DNA from: Delphinapterus leucas
Taxonomy: Eukaryota; Chordata; Mammalia; Artiodactyla; Monodontidae
Assembly: GCF_002288925.2 (NCBI RefSeq)
Contig: NW_022098026.1
Location: 21,887,432 to 21,951,431 of the forward strand
Direction: 5' to 3'
DNA: 64,000 nucleotides
Shown piece after piece: positions 1 through 12,534 of the stretch. Each line of letters starts with the position of its first letter. Within the stretch, counting starts at the first letter, position 1. The notes under the pieces were generated by a model, which ran no database searches, was not told where the DNA came from, and saw only the letters and a list, made by a program, of their open reading frames with translations. The position numbers and the translations under genes are program-made.

Positions 1-334
1 GGTAGGAGCTTCAGGCCAACAGTTAGAAACTAAACAAATTCTGTGACCATGACTGTTTTCTCCCTGATTCCCTAATCCAGTCACCTGAAGTGTCCTCACA
101 TCTATAGCCCTGTTTTTGCTCACCAGTCCTGGGCTCTCCATCTTGGTACCATCCACACAGCTGCTCACCACACTCCGAAGGGTTTTCCAAAGACAGATGA
201 TATTCAGAGCTTAACAAAGTCTTTCTTAAGCACCTGGGGTAGGGCTTCTCCAGACGGTCCCGAAGACAAATTCTCTGTTCTCTTACAGATAATCTGCACA
301 GACTGACCCCAGAATACCCCTTTCCAGCTTGTTG
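1..334. other. Unique sequence, no feature recognised
   Basis: I see no repeat family, exon structure or RNA gene here. The short open frames on the minus strand have no recognisable motif. Confidence 0.5.
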
Positions 335-465
335 CTTGTCTGTCTGCCCCACTAGACTGTAAGCTCAAAGAAAGCAGGACCCAACCATGCCTTATTTGAG
401 TTGACATCCCCTTACTTGAAGTAATTGTCTAGACTCACTTAGTAATTATGTCTTGAATGAATAAA
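335..465 (+). mobile_element. L2 LINE 3' end fragment
   Basis: The stretch carries the L2 3' terminal signature: 'CCACTAGACTGTAAGCTC', then an AGCAGGACC-like block and a terminal 'TGAATGAATAAA'. It is an ancient, 5'-truncated, non-functional relic. Assignment is by remembered consensus. Confidence 0.75.
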
Positions 466-1334
466 AGGCATTCTGCAACGCTGAGCACTATCTATATGCT
501 GCTAAAAGTTTACTGGATATCCTGGGTCTACATTCAGAACTGAAATCACAGGGCAAGAGTGTTTACTTGAGAGTCTAAATACAGAAATTAATCAAACAAT
601 GGAGCTACTGTTTAAATGTCTTTTGAATGGACATTTATTTTTAAAAGTTATTATTGATATGATAATTGGAAAAGAATCTCCTGTGGGTAGGACACAGTGG
701 AGGTGTGCTCTATTGAGCTACAAGGGAGCAGCTAGAGTTGTCACCCAGCCTAGTACGTGGTACAGCCAGGGTGGACAGAGTAGGATGGATCGTAAAAGAG
801 GGATGCTAGTAATGTGGTAACTCCAACAGTCCCTGGTTATTTTATATCTCAACAGGTAAAAAAAGAGTTTAAAGGCATTGATTTACAATTATGTATATAG
901 ACATTCTATACCCTATTCCTTAATCCTTATGGTAGAAGAAAACCCTAAGGTGACGTCTAGAACATAGTGAGGCCTAGACCATCTGTTTTCTATCACCTTG
1001 TTCCTTTGGAGCTAACTCCAGCAATATCGTTAATCCAAAGCAGATCAGACCCTGGACGTTCCAGGAAACCAAAATGCTACAGTTCCTTGTCCATGTTTCT
1101 GGGACGTCATCTTGTGCCGTGTACATGAACTAGTCTCTCTCCAGTCGTGGTCACTGCTATGGAAACTCTTCCTAGTACAACAAGAAGGCAGTTTACAGCT
1201 GCCCCAGGCTTGGCCCTGCCAGAGATACTCCATTTCACTCTAAGTAAATACCTGTTCATGCTACCTCCAAATATAGTTGATGTCTATACTTCCCTGTAAA
1301 AACAAACACCAGTAGAGCATTCTAGTAGAAAGCT
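466..1334. other. Unique sequence, nothing recognised
   Basis: No repeat family or exon could be supported. The frame at 599-820 (+) has no motif, and I take it as chance. Confidence 0.45.
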
Positions 1335-1455
1335 CACCTACCTGGAGTCAAAAGACATTGTCCAGTTCCATCTCCTATTAGCAAATTCTGTGATCCTGAG
1401 GAAATCACCTAATCCCTCTGGGTCTCATTTTATTCATCTGTAAGATAGGGTTCCT
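1335..1455 (+). mobile_element. MIR SINE fragment
   Basis: The order is the MIR core on the plus strand: 'CTGTGATCCTGAGGAAATCA' (consensus TGTGACCTTGGGCAAGT) followed by 'GGGTCTCATTTTATTCATC' (consensus CCTCAGTTTCCTCATC). The head and tail are lost. Confidence 0.65.
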
Positions 1456-1914
1456 TTCAACTATAAACATGTATGTCACCTACTTTTATACCGATAAGAA
1501 ATGGTCTTATTTATATCAGCACTTCCTTACTTAGACTGTAGGCATGGACTCTTTCTATATGGAGTAATTTTCTTTGTAAAGAACCCAGACTAGTACACAT
1601 GGAGTCCGCACATCTCTGAAGACCAAGTAAACCATAGTTGAAACATAAAACTACACGGTTGCTCTAACTATTATTCTACATTGCAAAGGATAGTTTCTTT
1701 GGTTATATGGGATTTGCCTTCCATGTTTCTCCTGATTTAAGAAAAAAAGAGCCACATAATTATGTAAAGAAGAAATCGATTGCTTCTAAAACCTTCAGTC
1801 ATAAAGAGTGTTTTGTTTTGTTTACAAACAAGCAAAAAACCTTTAATGTTTAAGCTCAGGGAGCAAGAAGACAGAATTTCACTGCAAAAAAAATACTAGA
1901 TAAACTCATCAAAC

Positions 1915-1916
<2 letters not shown>
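1456..1916. other. Unique AT-rich sequence
   Basis: Nothing recognised. Confidence 0.4.
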
Positions 1917-1949
<33 letters not shown>

Positions 1950-1963
1950 TCCATCCATCCATC
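1917..1963 (+). repeat. (CA)n microsatellite followed by (ATCC)n
   Basis: About 15 uninterrupted CA units run to about 1947, followed directly by four units of ATCC. It is a compound microsatellite and likely length-polymorphic. Confidence 0.95.
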
Positions 1964-2631
1964 TGCCAAACTCCATCAATTTCATTCACTCCTCTGATCT
2001 CTCCCAGGACATGCTGGAACTCAACTCTCTCCTTTGCTGAACTTTTCATGTGATATGGATAACAAAGAAATTAGACTAACATTGTAAACATGATCTTATA
2101 AAACCAGAATCTTGACATGTAACCAAAAGTTTATGAAGGGTGAAGAGGAATGTTCTTAATGGAAGGGGCCAACAGTAGGGGTGTAGCCAAGCTGGGACAG
2201 GGAAATCTGTATTTGAGAAATGAAGTGCCTTCCTCTTTCCCAGGAGAGTAACGGTCTGCCCTAGTGGTCTCCAAACAGGGGAATGAATGGCTCCAGGGGG
2301 TGTGCCATGATGATCCAAAGAGTGTGAGAAGAAAATTCTAGAAAATATTAGAACTTCCATTTGCATTTATTTGTATATAAAAACAAAAAGAAATCAAGAC
2401 CTACTGATATTTATAACACAGATTGACATAAGCATCTTCATTTGGTCAGTCCAATGTCTCACATACAGTGACACTGATCTGGTTAAGGGAATTTTTGAAA
2501 CTTACTATTAAGTACTTAAACTGACCTTTACAAAATGGACAAATGACAATTTTGTAAAGAGAGAGAATTTGGAAGATAACATCAATAATCCAAGTATATT
2601 AATGGCAAAACTGACATTTCTCCTACTTCTG
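1964..2631. other. Unique sequence, possible decayed DNA transposon
   Basis: Mostly unrecognised. The part near 2260-2370 (starting 'CTAGTGGTCTCCAAAC') resembles the end of a hAT-type element, but I could not find the second terminal repeat. Confidence 0.3.
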
Positions 2632-2640
2632 GCATGAGTT

Positions 2641-2939
2641 ATTTTTTTAAAAATTTATTTATTTATTTTGGCTGCATTGGGTCTTCATTACTGCACATGA
2701 GCTTTCTCTAGTTGTGGCGAGCGGCGGGGGGCTACTCTTTGTTGTGGTGCATGGGCTTCTCATTGCGGTGGCTTCTCTTGTTGTGGAGCACGGGCTCTAG
2801 GAGCACGGGCTTCAGTAGTTGCAGCTCAAGGGCTTAGTTGCTCTGCGGCATGTGGGATCTTCCCAGACCAGGGCTCGAACGCGTGTCCCCTGCGCTGGCA
2901 GGCAGATTCTTAACCACTGTGCCACCAGGGAAGTCTCTA
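2641..2939 (-). mobile_element. CHR-1-like tRNA-derived SINE with target-site duplication
   Basis: Read on the minus strand it starts at about 2939 with 'CTTCCCTGGTGGCACAGTGG', contains a box B-like 'GGACACGCGTTCGAGCCC', and ends in an (AAAT)n tail (TTTATTTATTTATTTT on plus). It is flanked by the direct repeat GCATGAGTT (2632-2640 and 2940-2948). The family is transcribed by RNA polymerase III and mobilised in trans by L1. The family name is inferred from memory. Confidence 0.9.
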
Positions 2940-2948
2940 GCATGAGTT

Positions 2949-4021
2949 CTTAATGAGCCACCTATTTAATTTGTTCTTTCGATGTACAATTTGATATTTT
3001 AATAACAAGTGAGAAAATAACTGCTTCTCAAAAGAAACTCACGCTAAGGAAAGCATTTTGAAAATAAATATTTGGAAATGTTTTTGTCATTATGTGATTT
3101 CTTGCTGAAAATATGTGTGAACATGTCTCCTTTAAAAATTCTCATTATCTGTACACTTAAAACTGTTTACTGTTGACATGTGCATGGCCAGTTCTGCCCT
3201 GCCCTCTAAACAGAATTTATCTACTATATTTAAATCTACCCAATACTTTCCCCAAATTCTGTATTCCTAATCTAAGCATTCTATTTCATTCTTGCCATGT
3301 TTTTCAAACCTATTGTAAAAATCTTCCAACTAAAGAACTGATTTCAACAAAACCTTTTTTTATTTAAGAGAATAAATTATTAGCATCAGAGGAGATGGAA
3401 ATTTGTCAAATTTCAATAACAATTTTTACATAATTAGTGGGTGGATATGAAAAAATGTGTATCACAATTCAACAATGCCAGTCAATAATATCTTTTCTCC
3501 ATTTGGTTCTACAAATCTTTTGGAGCTATCATTTTCAACTGTGATAGGAACTATAGAAAACAGAACTAAATTTAAATCACTCTATTGGTTCACTTTATCA
3601 CAAATAATTAAACCGAGATCTTAAAAAATAAAATGAATAATGAAGCTTGGTCAATGACATTTCTCTCTCTAAAAGTATTATTAATGATATGTTTAGGAAG
3701 AGCAAGATGGCTGCTTTTACACTGCTATGTTAATATTAAATAGTATTTATTTCATTTTTATCTTGTCCTTTTTAATATGTACTTTGTGTACATTTTCTAA
3801 ATACATATTAGTGCCAACATATTAGAGGTATATACTGTACAATTCTATAACAGTACCTTAAGTAATTTTAATTAGTAAATAAATTTATAGTGAGTATGAC
3901 CTATTTTTTAAAAATTGGTAGATGTGTTATCAAAAGAATTTAGAGACCAAAGATCTAGATGACAAGAGTTATATACATGCTCTTAGCCTCTTTCCTGCAA
4001 TTAAAGCAGAAAACCGCCTTA
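2949..4021. other. AT-rich unique sequence
   Basis: No repeat or coding signature supported. The frame at 3173-3367 (+) has no recognisable motif. Confidence 0.4.
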
Positions 4022-4229
4022 CAGTTGACCCTGGAACAACACAGATTTGAACTGCAAGGTCCACTTACAAGTGGATTTCTTTCAGTAAATACGAACTACA
4101 TGATCCCTGGTTGGTTGAATCTGCAGATGTGGAACTGCAGGTAAAGAGGGATGACTAAGAAGTTACATGTGGATTTTCAACTGAGCAGAGGTGGTGCTCC
4201 TAACTCCCTCACTGTTCAAGGGTCAACTG
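4022..4229 (+). mobile_element. pogo/Tigger-type MITE
   Basis: The ends are inverted repeats: 'CAGTTGACCCTGGAACAAC' at the left and 'GTTCAAGGGTCAACTG' at the right. TA precedes the left end (4020-4021), and a slightly displaced TA follows the right end (4232-4233). It is non-autonomous and has no transposase. A shorter relative is at 41479-41619. Confidence 0.85.
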
Positions 4230-4929
4230 TGTATTACAGGCCAAGTCCTACCATTGTAACAATGATACCTTCTACGATGAGGATGTGTATCTACTTTTAG
4301 ACCAGTTCAAAAACACAGTGGATTTATGACCTTTGAAATATCCTTAGATATTAGTGGAAGTCCAGGCAAAAATGGTTAATAAAGACAGTTCCTTAGAGGT
4401 TCTCGCAATGAATTCCAGAGTACTTCTTGCTCATGTATTCAAGTTTGAGGAGAGCAGATGGTGTTGGGTAAGTTCAAAACTAGGCTCTCAAAAAAAATAA
4501 TGCTCTTTCTGTAGATTCTAGAATAAACTGTTAACAAAGAAGACACCTTTCTTTTGTAGGCTTCAGCAGCACCTCTGCTTCCCCTGCTCCAAAAATTTTA
4601 TCTGAAACATCATTTGACATATCCAACTGAGCGTGCCAATACCAGCGTAGTGCTTGATCTATCCTTAAGAGCTGCCTCAAGATCCTCCCCTCCCACCCTG
4701 AGTGCCACCAACTTCACATCACTGTCATTCTATAATATTGATATTTCTCTACACTTTTTGGAGACCAGAAGCAGGAAAACGTAGCTCAAAGATCTCACCT
4801 TGAGGTCAGATGTTGCCCAGAGCTCCAGAGACAGTCTCTCTAATGACAGGCTTAGTGTTTAACCTGAATTCATTTCAGGTGTGTCTCCAATGGTTTGTAA
4901 TTATAAGAACTGGAAGCATTTCTTAAGAA
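4230..4929. other. Unique sequence
   Basis: No feature recognised between the MITE and the MIR. Confidence 0.4.
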
Positions 4930-5150
4930 TTAACTATATGACTGCTAAGCACTTTCCATGTATTTTCTCATTTCACCTTATTATTATGATACTATTATTA
5001 TCCTCATGATAAAATGAGGAGATTGAGGCCTGGAGAGGTTAAATAACTGGCTCAAGTTACACATCTAGTAAGTGGAAGATCCAAGGCTCAAATCCAGGTT
5101 AGACCTGAGAGCCGGATTCTTGGTAACAATGCTCTTTAGTCTTTTCTAAG
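4930..5150 (-). mobile_element. MIR SINE
   Basis: The plus strand reads as reverse-complement MIR: a 'GCTAAGCACTTTCCATGTAT' block, then 'GAGGAGATTGAGGCCTGGAG', then 'CACATCTAGTAAGTGGAAG' and 'CAAATCCAGGTTAGAC'. It is nearly full length. Confidence 0.85.
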
Positions 5151-5349
5151 ATTTGCTTTTCTCCTTGGCTGATAGTTTACATGACAAGTGTTAAATTAAG
5201 GCCAACTACTTTTCTTCCTCCTGGACTCTTTCTACTTTCAATCTGTCAATTTTTTTAAAAAACCTATAGATAATTTTTTTATCAACATACTTTCTATAAA
5301 AAAAAATTTTTAATCCATTAAAAATCAATTTCTGCTTAGAATCTGTAAG

Positions 5350-5650
5350 ATATTATACGTTTCAAAAGGGAGCTGTGAATCTGAACAGGCAACCTACTGT
5401 ATGATTCCGACCATATGGCATTCTGGAAAAGGCAAAACTACGGATACAGTAAAAGATCAGTGGTTACAATGGTTTTGGGAGGAGAAAGGGAAGAGTAGGT
5501 GAAACACAGGAGATTTTTAGAGCAGTGAAACTATTCTGTATGACACTATCATGATGGATACCTGTTATTAAACATTTATCAAAATCCATGGCATGTACAA
5601 TGCAAAGAATGAACCCTAATGTAAACTGTGGACTTTGGTTAATTAAAAAA
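5350..5650 (+). mobile_element. L1 3'-UTR relic
   Basis: Typical old mammalian-wide L1 3' region: 'GATCAGTGGTTACAATGG' followed by a block ending 'CTAATGTAAACTGTGGACTT'. Truncated at both ends, with no coding capacity. Confidence 0.65.
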
Positions 5651-5669
5651 AAGTGGAGGGATTTGTGGC

Positions 5670-6985
5670 CTCAAAACACTCTTGAGAAAATAGACAAGTC
5701 ACATACTGGAAGAAAATGTTCACAACAAGTATATCTGCCAAAGTCTGCTGTCTAGAATATATGAAGAACTTCCACAACTTAATAATAAGACAAACAATGC
5801 AATTAAAAAATGGACAAAAGATTCAAGAGACAACTCACATATTTGTTTTCACATTTTTGCATAAAGAAGACATGCAAATGGCCAACAGGCATATGAAAAA
5901 GTGTTCACATCATTCATCCAGGAAAAGCGAATTCAAACCGTAATGAAATACCATTACACACCTACTAGAATGGCTAAAATGTAAAATATTGACAATATCA
6001 AATACTAGAGCAACTGGAATTCTCATACATTGCTGGTGGGAGTGTACAATGGAATGACCATTTCAGAAACCTCACAGTTTCTTCAAAAGTTCAACATACA
6101 TATACTCTATGACCCAGCAATTCTACTCCTATTTATCCAAGAAAAATAAAAACATATGTACAGCAAAAGCCAAATAAAACTGTTCATAGCATCTTTTTTC
6201 ATAACAGTCCCAAGCTGGAAACATCCCAGATGTCCATCAATAGGAGAATGGATTAGTAAACTATGTATTTTCCTATAATGGAATCTTACTCTGCAATAAA
6301 AAGGAATCGGCTACTGATACTTGAAATAACATGGGTCGTTCTCAAAAATATTATGCTAAAGAAAGAAGCAAGATGCAAAAGATGACATACTATAGGATTC
6401 AGTGTATATGAAACTTTGGACTATACAAAAATATCATATAGTGATAAGTAATAGGATTAGTGGTTGTTTCTGTTAGGGGGATTGTCTGGGCAGGTACACA
6501 CGTGACTTCTGGGTTGATGGAAATGTTCTGTGTCTTGATAGGGGCACAGTCTTCAAAAGAGTATGTGTTTATCAAAACTGATTGGACACGGGCTTCCCTG
6601 GTGGCGCAGTGGTTGAGAATCTGCCTGCTAATGCAGGGGACACGGGTTCGAGCCCTGGTCTGGGAAGATCCCACATGCCGCAGAGCGACTAGGCCCGTGA
6701 GCCACAACTACTGAGCCTGCGCGTCTGGAGCCTGTGCTCCGCAGCGGGAGAGGCCGCGATAGTGAGAGGCCCGCGCACCGCGATGAAGAGGGGCCCCCGC
6801 TTGCCACAACTAGAGAAAGCCCTTGCACAGAAACGAAAACCCAACACAGCAAAAATAAATAAATTAATTAACTCCTACCCCCAACATCTTCTTTAAAAAA
6901 AAAAAAAAAACTGATTGGACAGCACACCTAAGATATGAACATTTCACGCGTAAATTATACTCCAATAAATAAAATTGTGAGGGCT
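5670..6985 (+). mobile_element. L1 LINE 3' end (decayed ORF2 end and 3' UTR), split by a CHR SINE
   Basis: The ORF2 C-terminal coding region is recognisable in DNA ('TATGACCCAGCAATTCTACT', 'ATGTCCATCAATAGGAGAAT'), followed by an L1M-type 3' UTR ending near 'CTCCAATAAATAAAATTG'. Stops and frameshifts show it is dead. The CHR SINE at 6589-6907 interrupts it. The frame at 5716-5943 lies within this relic and is not a gene. Confidence 0.85.
6589..6907 (+). mobile_element. CHR SINE (long form) inside L1, with target-site duplication
   Basis: Starts 'CGGGCTTCCCTGGTGGCGCA', has the box B-like 'GGACACGGGTTCGAGCCC' and 'GAGCCTGCGCGTCTGGAGCC', and ends in an A/T-rich and then a poly(A) tail. The direct repeat AACTGATTGGACA flanks it (6576-6588 and about 6910-6922). 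Open frames here on both strands are SINE sequence. Confidence 0.92.
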
Positions 6986-8775
6986 TATTCTTTCATCTGT
7001 GATCAGAAGATACACGGGGGTAGTTATGGTGGTGGTGTTGGGGGATGCTTTACAAATGGAGATACACGTGTGTTAATCACTCTTTGCTGTATCCTTTTCA
7101 TTGATTTCTCAGCGGAGGGAGCAGTAATTGCCTCCAGGGTCCTGTGAATTACAGACCAGAACAGAAAGAGTAGCGAGGCTCAGCCTGTGCCAACAAGACA
7201 TCAGCAGTACTTAACGTGGTTTTCAATTTCATTTCCTGCCCTGATTTAATGCTGCATATTGTAATTTCATAGAGTTTAATAAACAGCAGCAGGAGAGACT
7301 GACATTACCATCAAGGCACAAGCCTCCAAATATAAATGGTGGTGATAAAAATAAATTAAAAGTAAATTAATGCCTAAATAAAGGTTCCAAGTACCAGGCT
7401 TCTGAGGAATTCGTGGATATAGATTGTTACATCATAAGAATACTTGGAAAGTGACCTAATCTGTGGCCTTTGGTCGAGGGAGAAAACGAACCTAGAGCAG
7501 TATCATTAATTTATTCTTCAGACATAAGAATTGCCCCGTAAAGAGGGACCAAGTCTGTTTTATGCCATGTAACCAACTGAAAAATAAAATCAATTATACT
7601 GAATACAAATGAGTTATTCTTGTATTTAACAGTATCATATAAAGGGGTGGTAAAGTTTTCTTAACTGAGAACGTATTGTACTGGTGAGATAGAGTGAATA
7701 GGGCAGTATTATCCACATTTTTGTAGACACAGTCAGTTGCATACATGATATTTCTTCCCTTTCCTCAACTTCTTCCTTCCTACTGCATCCCTAATTTTGT
7801 TTGGATATCCACCCTCCTTAATAGTGTCACCTGCTTCAAGGGAGAAGGATGCTGACTGGTCAAGTTACTCATGCAGTTGATTTAGATCAGCATGTGAGGC
7901 AGGCCAATGAGCCAAGAGCAGAAGTCAGTTAGGGACTTTCTGGGAAATGGTCTTTCTTATTTGAAAATTTTATAAGGACAAGTTCGTTATTAGACATTTT
8001 CAGTGTCTGCGTGGGACAGCTGAAACTGTGCCAATCGTACTGAGACCACAGGCAAGGAATTAGCAGAGGACAAATCAGACAAGCTGAGGAAGAAGAACAG
8101 GAGAAGGAGGGGCTCCTAATGACGTCATGAGCCACAGGACTAATGAACTCTGGAGTTAAGCTCCTTGAGAATTCTTGTTAGCAGAAACCATGCCTTCATT
8201 AGTATTCAAGCCAACTGAAATTGAGGTTTTCTGTAACTTGCAGCCTGACTGGTATGCACCTGATAGTCAAACTACTATTTAGCTATTTTAGGGGTTGCCC
8301 CCCAAATAATAACATCAACCCAAAGGGAGAAGGAAGATGCTATGCTCATTTTAGTACAGCACCACCAACCATCTAGTGAATATCTATTAATTTCCATTTT
8401 CTTGGCATCTTAGGAGCACTTATTGTGTTCTGAGTTCCACTCTTTTGAAGTTGATTGTCCAAGGAGAAGATATTCCTCCACTGTGACAACTTCTCCTGTC
8501 TCTTAATTAATTAAAAGACATTTAAGGAAAGAGTAGCAAGAGTAGCAAGCCTTTACACTAGTGTTCAAACTTGATAAAGAAACTAGAGAATACTGACAAT
8601 TATTTACCAGATAATGAAGGGAAGTCAGAGAAATTCACTATTTTGTTAAATCTTTTATAAAACATTAATGAGGAAATGAGAGAATCCATACTGTGAAGCT
8701 CTATTTTTAATCATTAGGCACCTGACAATGTGAAAGTTTCTTACTTGAATTAGCATATATTTTTCTTAACGTGTG
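6986..8775. other. Unique sequence with a possible conserved non-coding element
   Basis: No repeat family recognised over 1.8 kb. The part at 7200-7380 is AT-rich with several TAAT-core homeodomain-like motifs and no repeat resemblance, which is the look of a conserved non-coding element. That reading is inference only. Confidence 0.3.
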
Positions 8776-8804
8776 ATATATATATACACACACACATACA
8801 CATA
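8776..8804 (+). repeat. (TA)n/(CA)n microsatellite
   Basis: A short alternating purine-pyrimidine tract: TA units pass into CA units. Confidence 0.9.
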
Positions 8805-9059
8805 CAAGCTCCAAATTATATAAAAATGTGAATGCTTAGTGTATATTACGCACTTGTACATGCATGTATTCTCTCTTACACATGTATACAGAAACATTAA
8901 ACAGACATGTAGACACATGTATGTAAACACATGTAGAAAGGTCTGGAAGGATATACAAACCATGACTTCTTCTCTGTTAAAGCAGTAGAGATAGACTGAG
9001 GAAGACAGATTGATGATCTCTAGTAGTTTGACTGTATACTTTATATAAAAAAGCACAGA

Positions 9060-9545
9060 TTTTGTTTGATATATATATAAAATGCTTATAAGTACAAAGA
9101 GCCTTAAAAATGTTCATACTTTTTGACTTAATTTCTCCTTTGTGAAGTCATCCTATGAAAATAATCTTAAATGTGGAAAAGACTTACATACAAAGTTATT
9201 TTCTACAGAATTATTTATAATAGAAAAGTATGTAAAACATCTTTATAATCATAGTAGATTCTTATTATGGAATATTTAGCTATTAAAATGGTAGTTATGA
9301 AGAATTATTTGACATGCAGAGATACAGAAGCTAAAAAAGGAAAAAATTCAGGATGCAACTGTATATGTACAGCATTATCTTAACCATGTAAGAAGGCTAA
9401 AAGTTTTGAAAATATATGCCAAAATTATATTAATATTTACCTCTAGGTTCATAGGGCTTGGATTTTTTTCTTCTTATTTATAATTTTCTGTGTTTTCTAC
9501 AGTGGATCTAATATTAAATTTTAAAAATGTATTGTAAGAAATTAA
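9060..9545 (+). mobile_element. Old L1 3' UTR
   Basis: Matches the pattern of L1ME/L1MC-type 3' ends: 'GAATTATTTATAATAGAAAA', 'TTATTATGGAATATTTAGCT', then a T-rich segment with 'TTTTCTGTGTTTTCTACAGT'. The subfamily is not certain. Confidence 0.65.
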
Positions 9546-9599
9546 GAACTTATATTTGAATTAAACACTACCAAGCTTAAACTAATTAAAAAGTACATA

Positions 9600-10790
9600 T
9601 ATTAAAATGTGGCCATTCAAAATGAATGTAGAGCATTTTAAAATACAGATGAAACACATTTCAAAAACTGATTGTACAATATATGAAACCACAGTAACAA
9701 CCTCAAAAAATTTTAAATACTGAAATATATTTTCCCTGAATATAACACAATAAAATTAGAAATAACAAAGGATGACAAAAATAATAATCACTTGAAAATT
9801 AAAACCAACGTTCAAAATAAGTCTTAAAGATGTAATCTAAATTAAAATTATAAGCTCTTTGGAAATGATTTATAATAAGAACACTTCATGTTAAAACTTG
9901 TGGGCTATGGTCTAAGTGGTATTCAGTGGAAAATTTATAGCTTTTTATGCATTTATTAGAAAATGAGGAAGAATGAAAATAAATCAGAATTTAGTGCAAG
10001 AAAGTAGCAAAAGAACATAGACTCAAAGAAATAAAAGATAAGTTACAAGGGCAGAAGTAAATAATTTTTTTAAAACCTTGAATTTACAAAGTTAGAAGAA
10101 TTGTTCGATAAAATAAAATCTTATCTGACATCAAAATTTTGGCAAATCCAGTTAAGGAAAATTCAAAGACACAAATAAACCACTTTAGAAATGAGATAAA
10201 GGACATAATTTCAGATACAGAGATTTTAAAAATTGTATCATCGCATATAAAACTTTTTAAAACATATTTAAAAATTGGGATGAAATGAATATTTTCCAAG
10301 AAAAGAATATGACCCAAATTGGCCACAAAAGAAGTAAAAAACTTGAATAGACAAATAATCACAGAAGAAATCATAGAAGAAACTATGTATGTATATGTAT
10401 GTATTCTGATAACTTCCTTTTAAAACAAATTCACCAAACTCAAATGGTTTTACAAGAGATTTCTTTCATAACAGATAATTTTCCTTCCTTGAAAAAACTG
10501 TTCTGAAGCTTAGAAAAATATGGAAAACTTTCTACATCAGTTTATGGAACTAGCATAGCCGTGAAACCAAAATTTATTTATGAATATCACATACATAAAA
10601 ACATTCTATGCCCTTGTCACTTATGAATATGCATTTTTTAAAAAGCTAAATAAGCCACTAGCAACTGATATCAAGAAGTGCATTTAAAGAAAAAGACAGC
10701 ACCATCTTGCTGAGTTTATACCAAGATAAACAATCCCAAGTATGATTCAATCTAGGAAATGTAAATGTAATGTAATAAAATATAAAAATG
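9600..10790 (+). mobile_element. Decayed L1 (or HAL1) ORF2 relic
   Basis: Patches such as 'GGAAAATTTATAGCTTTTTA' and 'ACATAGACTCAAAGAAATAA' follow the order seen in L1 ORF2 between the endonuclease and reverse-transcriptase regions. The copy is very divergent, with many stops. HAL1 is an alternative. Confidence 0.6.
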
Positions 10791-11349
10791 TAAATGTAAA
10801 GATTTGCTGTACCGTATCTACCAGAAACCTACAAGTGTAAGTATCTTATTTAGTAGTCAGGTGGTAGAATTTTCTTTAAAGCAAAAGAAATATAAGGACG
10901 ATTATTATCATCACTGCATTCTGTATTGGACTGGAGTCAGTAACCAATGTAATAAGATATTTATTTGTAAAAGAAAAGGGGATCCTATAATTATTTCCAG
11001 ATCTTTTGATCATTTACCTAGAAATGATCAATTGATCTGAATCCCCTTTTCAGAGAGAAACGTCTCCATTCCACCACAGCAAAATCTATAAACTTATCTG
11101 TAGAGGTAATCATATTTTCTGTTTTCTCTCAAATTCTGATAGAAGGTATGCCTCTCCTCTTATCAAAGATCACTCCCATTCCACTCAAGCCCTGGGTCTC
11201 CTCCCTTCTCTTCTCGCAAAGACTCTGCTCATGCATTTTTTTCCTCCTCCCTCTCCTGCATCTTTGATTTTTTTCCTTCCTTCTGGATTACTTACTCATT
11301 TCAGCAGATAAAGAAGCTCTGATAGCTAAAATCTTTTGAACAAGCACAC
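10791..11349. other. Unique sequence, passing into C/T-rich sequence
   Basis: No gene or repeat boundary is clear. The C/T-rich part from 11200 may already be the decayed 5' side of the L2 that follows. Confidence 0.35.
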
Positions 11350-11545
11350 CATTCTTTGCCTCCCTATGCGCTTCCTGCAACAACTTCATCTATTCACTCC
11401 TTTTGCAGGAAAACTTCTTTAAGGAGTTAACTGTCCACTCCAGCTGCCTCCACTCCTCATCTTCCATTATTATTCAAATCATTCCAACCCGGCTTTCACC
11501 CCAACCTGGCTTTTACCCTCTGGCTTTCACTGAAGTTGTTTTTAT

Positions 11546-11867
11546 TTTTTTATTATTATTTTTTTAAGAATAAATTTATTTATTTATTTAAATTTTTGTT
11601 TTTGGCTGCGTTGGGTCTTGGTTGCTGTGTGTGGGCTTTCTCTAGTTGCGGCCAGCGGGGGCTACTCTTCGTTGCGGTGCACGGTCTTCTCATTGCGGTG
11701 GCTTCTCTTGTTGCAGAGCACGGGCTCTAGGCGAACGGGCTTCAGTAGTTGTGGCCGACAGGCTTAGGTGCTCCACAGCATGTGGGATCTTCCCAGACCA
11801 GGGCTCGAACCCATGTCCCCTGCATTGGCCGGCGGATTCTTAACCACTGTGCCACCAGGGAGGTCCC
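11546..11867 (-). mobile_element. CHR-1-like SINE in L2, with 15-bp target-site duplication
   Basis: Minus-strand element with box B-like 'GGACATGGGTTCGAGCCC' and an (AAAT)n tail next to the poly-T on plus. The direct repeat TGAAGTTGTTTTTAT is perfect (11531-11545 and 11868-11882). Confidence 0.95.
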
Positions 11868-12534
11868 TGAAGTTGTTTTTATGGTCATCAACTCTGCTTC
11901 TCCTTTCGCAACTTCTTAGCAGCGCTTGATGGCATTCTTGGAGCTCTCTCCTTAAAACTCCATCCTCTCTTGGCCTCTGTGACATCACTCTTTTCTGCAA
12001 TTCCTCCTTCCTCACTTTCTCAGGCTCCTTTGCTATCTCCTACTCCTATAGTTTTCTATGGGTGGCTGTCTCTTCCTCTCATAACTGACATCTAAATGCC
12101 ACATTGACTGAAAGCTTATTCTTCTTTCTTCTCTCCCTACATTATCTCATCTGGTCCTATGTCTTTAAATTCTATCTACATGCTTCCAAATTCCAAGTTT
12201 ATGTCTCTAGGACTGACTGTTCCCTTGAGCTCCAGACGAATCCATGCAACCATCTATTTGACATATTCATTTGGATGTCAACTCCATGTTTCAAAGTAAA
12301 CATTTCCCAAACAGAATCCTTGATCCTCCCTCTCCCTTGACAAAACACTATTCCCCAGTGTTTGTTACCTCAGAAAATGGCACCACAATCCACCCAGTTA
12401 CTCAAGCCAAAAACCTAATAATCCTCTCCATTAAATGCGTCAGTGAGTCTGATTCATTCTACTTCATAGTGTATCTTGAATGCAACCATTTCTCTCCATC
12501 CACTGCCGGCAAACTAGTCAAGCCACCATCACCT

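Noticed and set aside
1917..1963. CRISPR-like or satellite array
   Set aside because: It is a simple CA/ATCC microsatellite without spacers. No CRISPR array exists in the window.
6589..6700. tRNA gene (box A/box B-like sequence)
   Set aside because: The tRNA-like head belongs to a CHR SINE with body, A-tail and target-site duplication. The same applies at every CHR copy.
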